The notes beneath the pieces were generated by a model, which saw only the letters and a program-made list of their open reading frames with translations, was not told the origin of the DNA and did no database searches. A stretch of DNA of 9,165 nucleotides. Source: Candidatus Hydrogenedentota bacterium (lineage in GTDB: Bacteria > Hydrogenedentota > Hydrogenedentia > Hydrogenedentales > SLHB01). Within the stretch, counting starts at the first letter, position 1, and the number at the start of each line of letters is the position of its first letter. Positions 7,570 through 9,165 of this stretch are shown here, in pieces. Location: positions 1 through 9,165 of the forward strand of contig PUOI01000199.1 in assembly GCA_003552765.1 (NCBI GenBank), given 5' to 3'. The position numbers were made by a program, and so were the translations under genes.

Positions 7570-8834
7570 AAGCCCTCATCCAGGCGCATTTGGACGGAGA
7601 ACTGGAAGCGTCGGGGCAAGTGATTCTGGAGCGGCACGCCGCTGAGTGCGAAACGTGCGCCCGAAAATTGCGGCAACAGCAAGCGGCGGCAGCTGAACTG
7701 TTCGAGGCGTTGCGCACCGAACGGCTGACACGCGACCTGCGAGGCGTCGTGCTTGCGCATCTGCCCGAGATGGAGCGTCCGCCGCAGGACTTGAGCGACG
7801 TCAACTGGCGGGCGAAGCACCCCAGTTCCTCGCTTGGCCGGTGGGGCCGGCGGGTGCCCGCGATGGCGGCCGCGATGCTCATCCTCACCGCCGCGCTCGT
7901 GAAGGCGTATTGGCCAGAGCCGCCGTTGCCGGCCTATAGCGTCGGGGTGGTGTTGCAAAGCGAAGGCGAGGTGACGGCATTCAGTTCCGACGCCGCCGAA
8001 CGGTCGCCGGCGCCAGTGGCGGAGGGCGTTGTAACGGGCCGTTCGTACGAGACGGGCGCCAACGCAAGGCTTATGCTGGCCTTGGCGGGGCACACCCAGT
8101 TAAAGTTGAATCAAGACAGCCGCATACGGGTCGAGGACGAGCGGCGGGTGCGTTTGGAGCAGGGCGAGATGTGGGCCGACGTGGGACACGATGGCCGCTT
8201 GTTCCGCGTAACCGTCCCCGATGGAGTCGTAACCGTCTTTGGCACAGCCTTTGCCATCCGCGTCGGCCGCGAACAGACCACCGTGTCGGTGGAGGACGGC
8301 GAAGTCCAGGTCGAGAACGGCGAAGGGTTCCGGCTGATCCACGCCGGCGAACAGCTGGGATGGGCGCCGGGCGAAAAGCCGCCCCTGCCGCAACAGGCCG
8401 ATGTCGAGCGGGCCACGGCCTGGGCGCGGGCCATCCACCCGGACAGCGAGGCCGAGGCGGTCTACCAAGCCCAAATAGCCGCTCCCACGGAAAGCCCGAC
8501 GGAATTGGCCGCCAAGGAAGTGTTTTTGATAGACGTTATGCAGGGCGGCCGGCAGTGGAACGTTGGCAGCCTCCGCATCAGCTGGCAAGGCCCGCTCCCG
8601 TCCGGCGAGGAGTACAGCGGCTACGACATTTATGTGTATGACCAATACATGCAGCCCGTGACAAAAGAGACGGTGGACGCGAACACATTCACCGAATCGC
8701 AAGATAATTATATTGATTTGCCTATTGAGGACGCATTTCACGACGGTATACAGATGTTGACCATTCGCTTGGCGCCCACACAAGAAAACGCCTTAACGGC
8801 GCCCGGCTTGGAAGTATCGGCATTGGCGTCATGA
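7548..8834 (+). CDS. Zinc-finger anti-sigma factor fused to a FecR domain, single-pass membrane protein
   Basis: A 428-residue protein read from a TTG start with AAGGAG (7535-7540) seven bases upstream; it overlaps the sigma gene by 22 bases. Residues 1-45 form a zinc-binding anti-sigma domain: Cys4, then HLDGEL, then His30-X3-Cys34-X2-Cys37. Such domains hold the ECF sigma factor inactive in the cytoplasm. A single membrane helix lies at about 103-120. Outside the membrane, about residues 160-272 form a FecR-like domain with repeated beta-strand signatures (YETGANARLMLAL, GHTQLKLNQDSRI, EQGEMWADV, VTVFGTAFAIRV, SVEDGEVQVENGEG). In FecR proteins this part senses or transmits an outside signal. 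A charged linker then leads to a C-terminal domain (about 325-428) that I do not recognise, with probable beta-strands. No TonB-dependent transporter is next to it, unlike classic FecI-FecR systems. Confidence 0.88.
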   Translation: MASCAQVEALIQAHLDGELEASGQVILERHAAECETCARKLRQQQAAAAELFEALRTERLTRDLRGVVLAHLPEMERPPQDLSDVNWRAKHPSSSLGRWGRRVPAMAAAMLILTAALVKAYWPEPPLPAYSVGVVLQSEGEVTAFSSDAAERSPAPVAEGVVTGRSYETGANARLMLALAGHTQLKLNQDSRIRVEDERRVRLEQGEMWADVGHDGRLFRVTVPDGVVTVFGTAFAIRVGREQTTVSVEDGEVQVENGEGFRLIHAGEQLGWAPGEKPPLPQQADVERATAWARAIHPDSEAEAVYQAQIAAPTESPTELAAKEVFLIDVMQGGRQWNVGSLRISWQGPLPSGEEYSGYDIYVYDQYMQPVTKETVDANTFTESQDNYIDLPIEDAFHDGIQMLTIRLAPTQENALTAPGLEVSALAS

Positions 8835-9122
8835 CTAAGACCAAGACTCAACGCCACGAACCTCAAACGCCCTTAAGAAACGAGAAGGGCAAGGGAGTAA
8901 CACGCAACTTTGGCCTCCTTCAACCACAATCGGAGGTGTGGATACTGCAAGGCGCACACACACACGCACACGCACAACACACTCTACCTCTAAGTCACTC
9001 CTTCCCCAAGAGTAGCTGTAGCCAGGTAGCCTTGCGGTATCCACCCTCCGGTGGCTTTGTTCTACCATACAAACCCGTTACGGGGTGTATCCTAACCCCA
9101 TATGCTCGCTCCTTCTCCCACT
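8835..9122. other. Pyrimidine-rich non-coding tail after the anti-sigma gene
   Basis: No gene is supported. The + strand is markedly C/T- and C/A-rich compared with the rest of the window. Small hairpins are CCTCC (8914-8918) with GGAGG (8932-8936), the overlapping CCACA (8924-8928) with TGTGG (8937-8941), and CCACC-CTCC-GGTGG (9041-9054) followed by CTTTGTTCT. The last could be a weak terminator of the sigma/anti-sigma operon. The skewed composition and compact hairpins would also allow an RNA gene on the minus strand, but no known RNA family is recognised. Confidence 0.35.
8953..8982. repeat. CA-rich simple-sequence run
   Basis: About 30 bases made almost only of CA units interrupted by G (CGCACACACACACGCACACG and on to ACACAC). 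Such runs are uncommon in GC-rich bacterial genomes and can vary in length by slippage. It is outside any supported gene. Confidence 0.7.
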
Positions 9123-9158
9123 GCGGTCCCGCGTCCACCGTTTGAGACGCGGGACCGC
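9123..9158. terminator. Perfect 13-bp hairpin at the window end, terminator or repeat
   Basis: GCGGTCCCGCGTC (9123-9135) and GACGCGGGACCGC (9146-9158) pair without mismatch around the 10-nt loop CACCGTTTGA. No T-run follows on either strand, so it may be a Rho-independent-like barrier for converging transcripts, a 3'-end stabiliser or a dispersed palindrome. The downstream context is cut off by the window. Confidence 0.45.
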
Positions 9159-9165
9159 CCCTCAA

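Noticed and set aside
8953..8982. CA-rich run and GTGYG-like starts on the minus strand as a possible group II intron end
   Set aside because: No domain V-like hairpin or reverse transcriptase frame is present in the visible sequence.
8831..9145. Open frame of 104 codons whose ATG overlaps the anti-sigma stop (ATGA)
   Set aside because: There is no ribosome binding site at a usable distance, the product is low in structure (rich in Thr, Ser, His, Pro), and the frame runs through the CA repeat and into the terminal hairpin. The ATGA overlap alone is weak evidence.

Overview
The window is about 60% G+C by eye, and every gene I can support reads on the + strand. It carries three long paralogous prepilin-type proteins (class III signal peptide, long N-terminal helix, C-terminal H-X-DG block). 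Between the first two lies a secreted right-handed beta-helix protein of the GH141 / pectate-lyase-like kind. An ECF-type sigma factor follows, overlapped by a zinc-finger anti-sigma / FecR fusion. Large families of such prepilins alongside many ECF sigma factors and secreted polysaccharide enzymes suggest a free-living heterotroph of the Hydrogenedentota / Lentisphaerota / Planctomycetota kind. The N-terminal wording around [14 protein letters not shown] fits Hydrogenedentota best. This assignment is inference from protein style, not from a marker gene.

Layout: 1-105, structured leader of prepilin 1; 106-1185, prepilin 1; 1249-1287, hairpin; 1321-3258, beta-helix protein with a signal peptide, followed by two terminator-like hairpins; 3375-3989, a long structured non-coding region ending in a leader homologous to that of prepilin 1; 3990-5093, prepilin 2, then hairpins; 5249-5277, a good sigma-70-type promoter; 5422-6492, prepilin 3; 6493-6966, intergenic with hairpins and a 15-bp palindrome; 6967-7569, sigma factor; 7548-8834, anti-sigma/FecR protein; 8835-9165, non-coding pyrimidine-rich tail with a CA-rich run and a perfect 13-bp hairpin.

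Each prepilin and the beta-helix gene looks like a separate transcription unit, because each is followed by its own hairpin and has its own strong ribosome binding site. The sigma and anti-sigma genes form a translationally coupled pair. A plausible but unproven reading is surface biology: pseudopilins exported by a type II secretion / type IV pilus-like machine, a secreted glycan-active protein beside them, and a membrane-bound sigma/anti-sigma switch. The sequence does not show that the sigma factor controls the prepilins.

The most unusual signal is non-coding. The leaders of prepilins 1 and 2 share a compact element of three hairpins ending just before the ribosome binding site. It has a 20-nt identical core and base changes that preserve pairing, and the leader of prepilin 3 lacks it.
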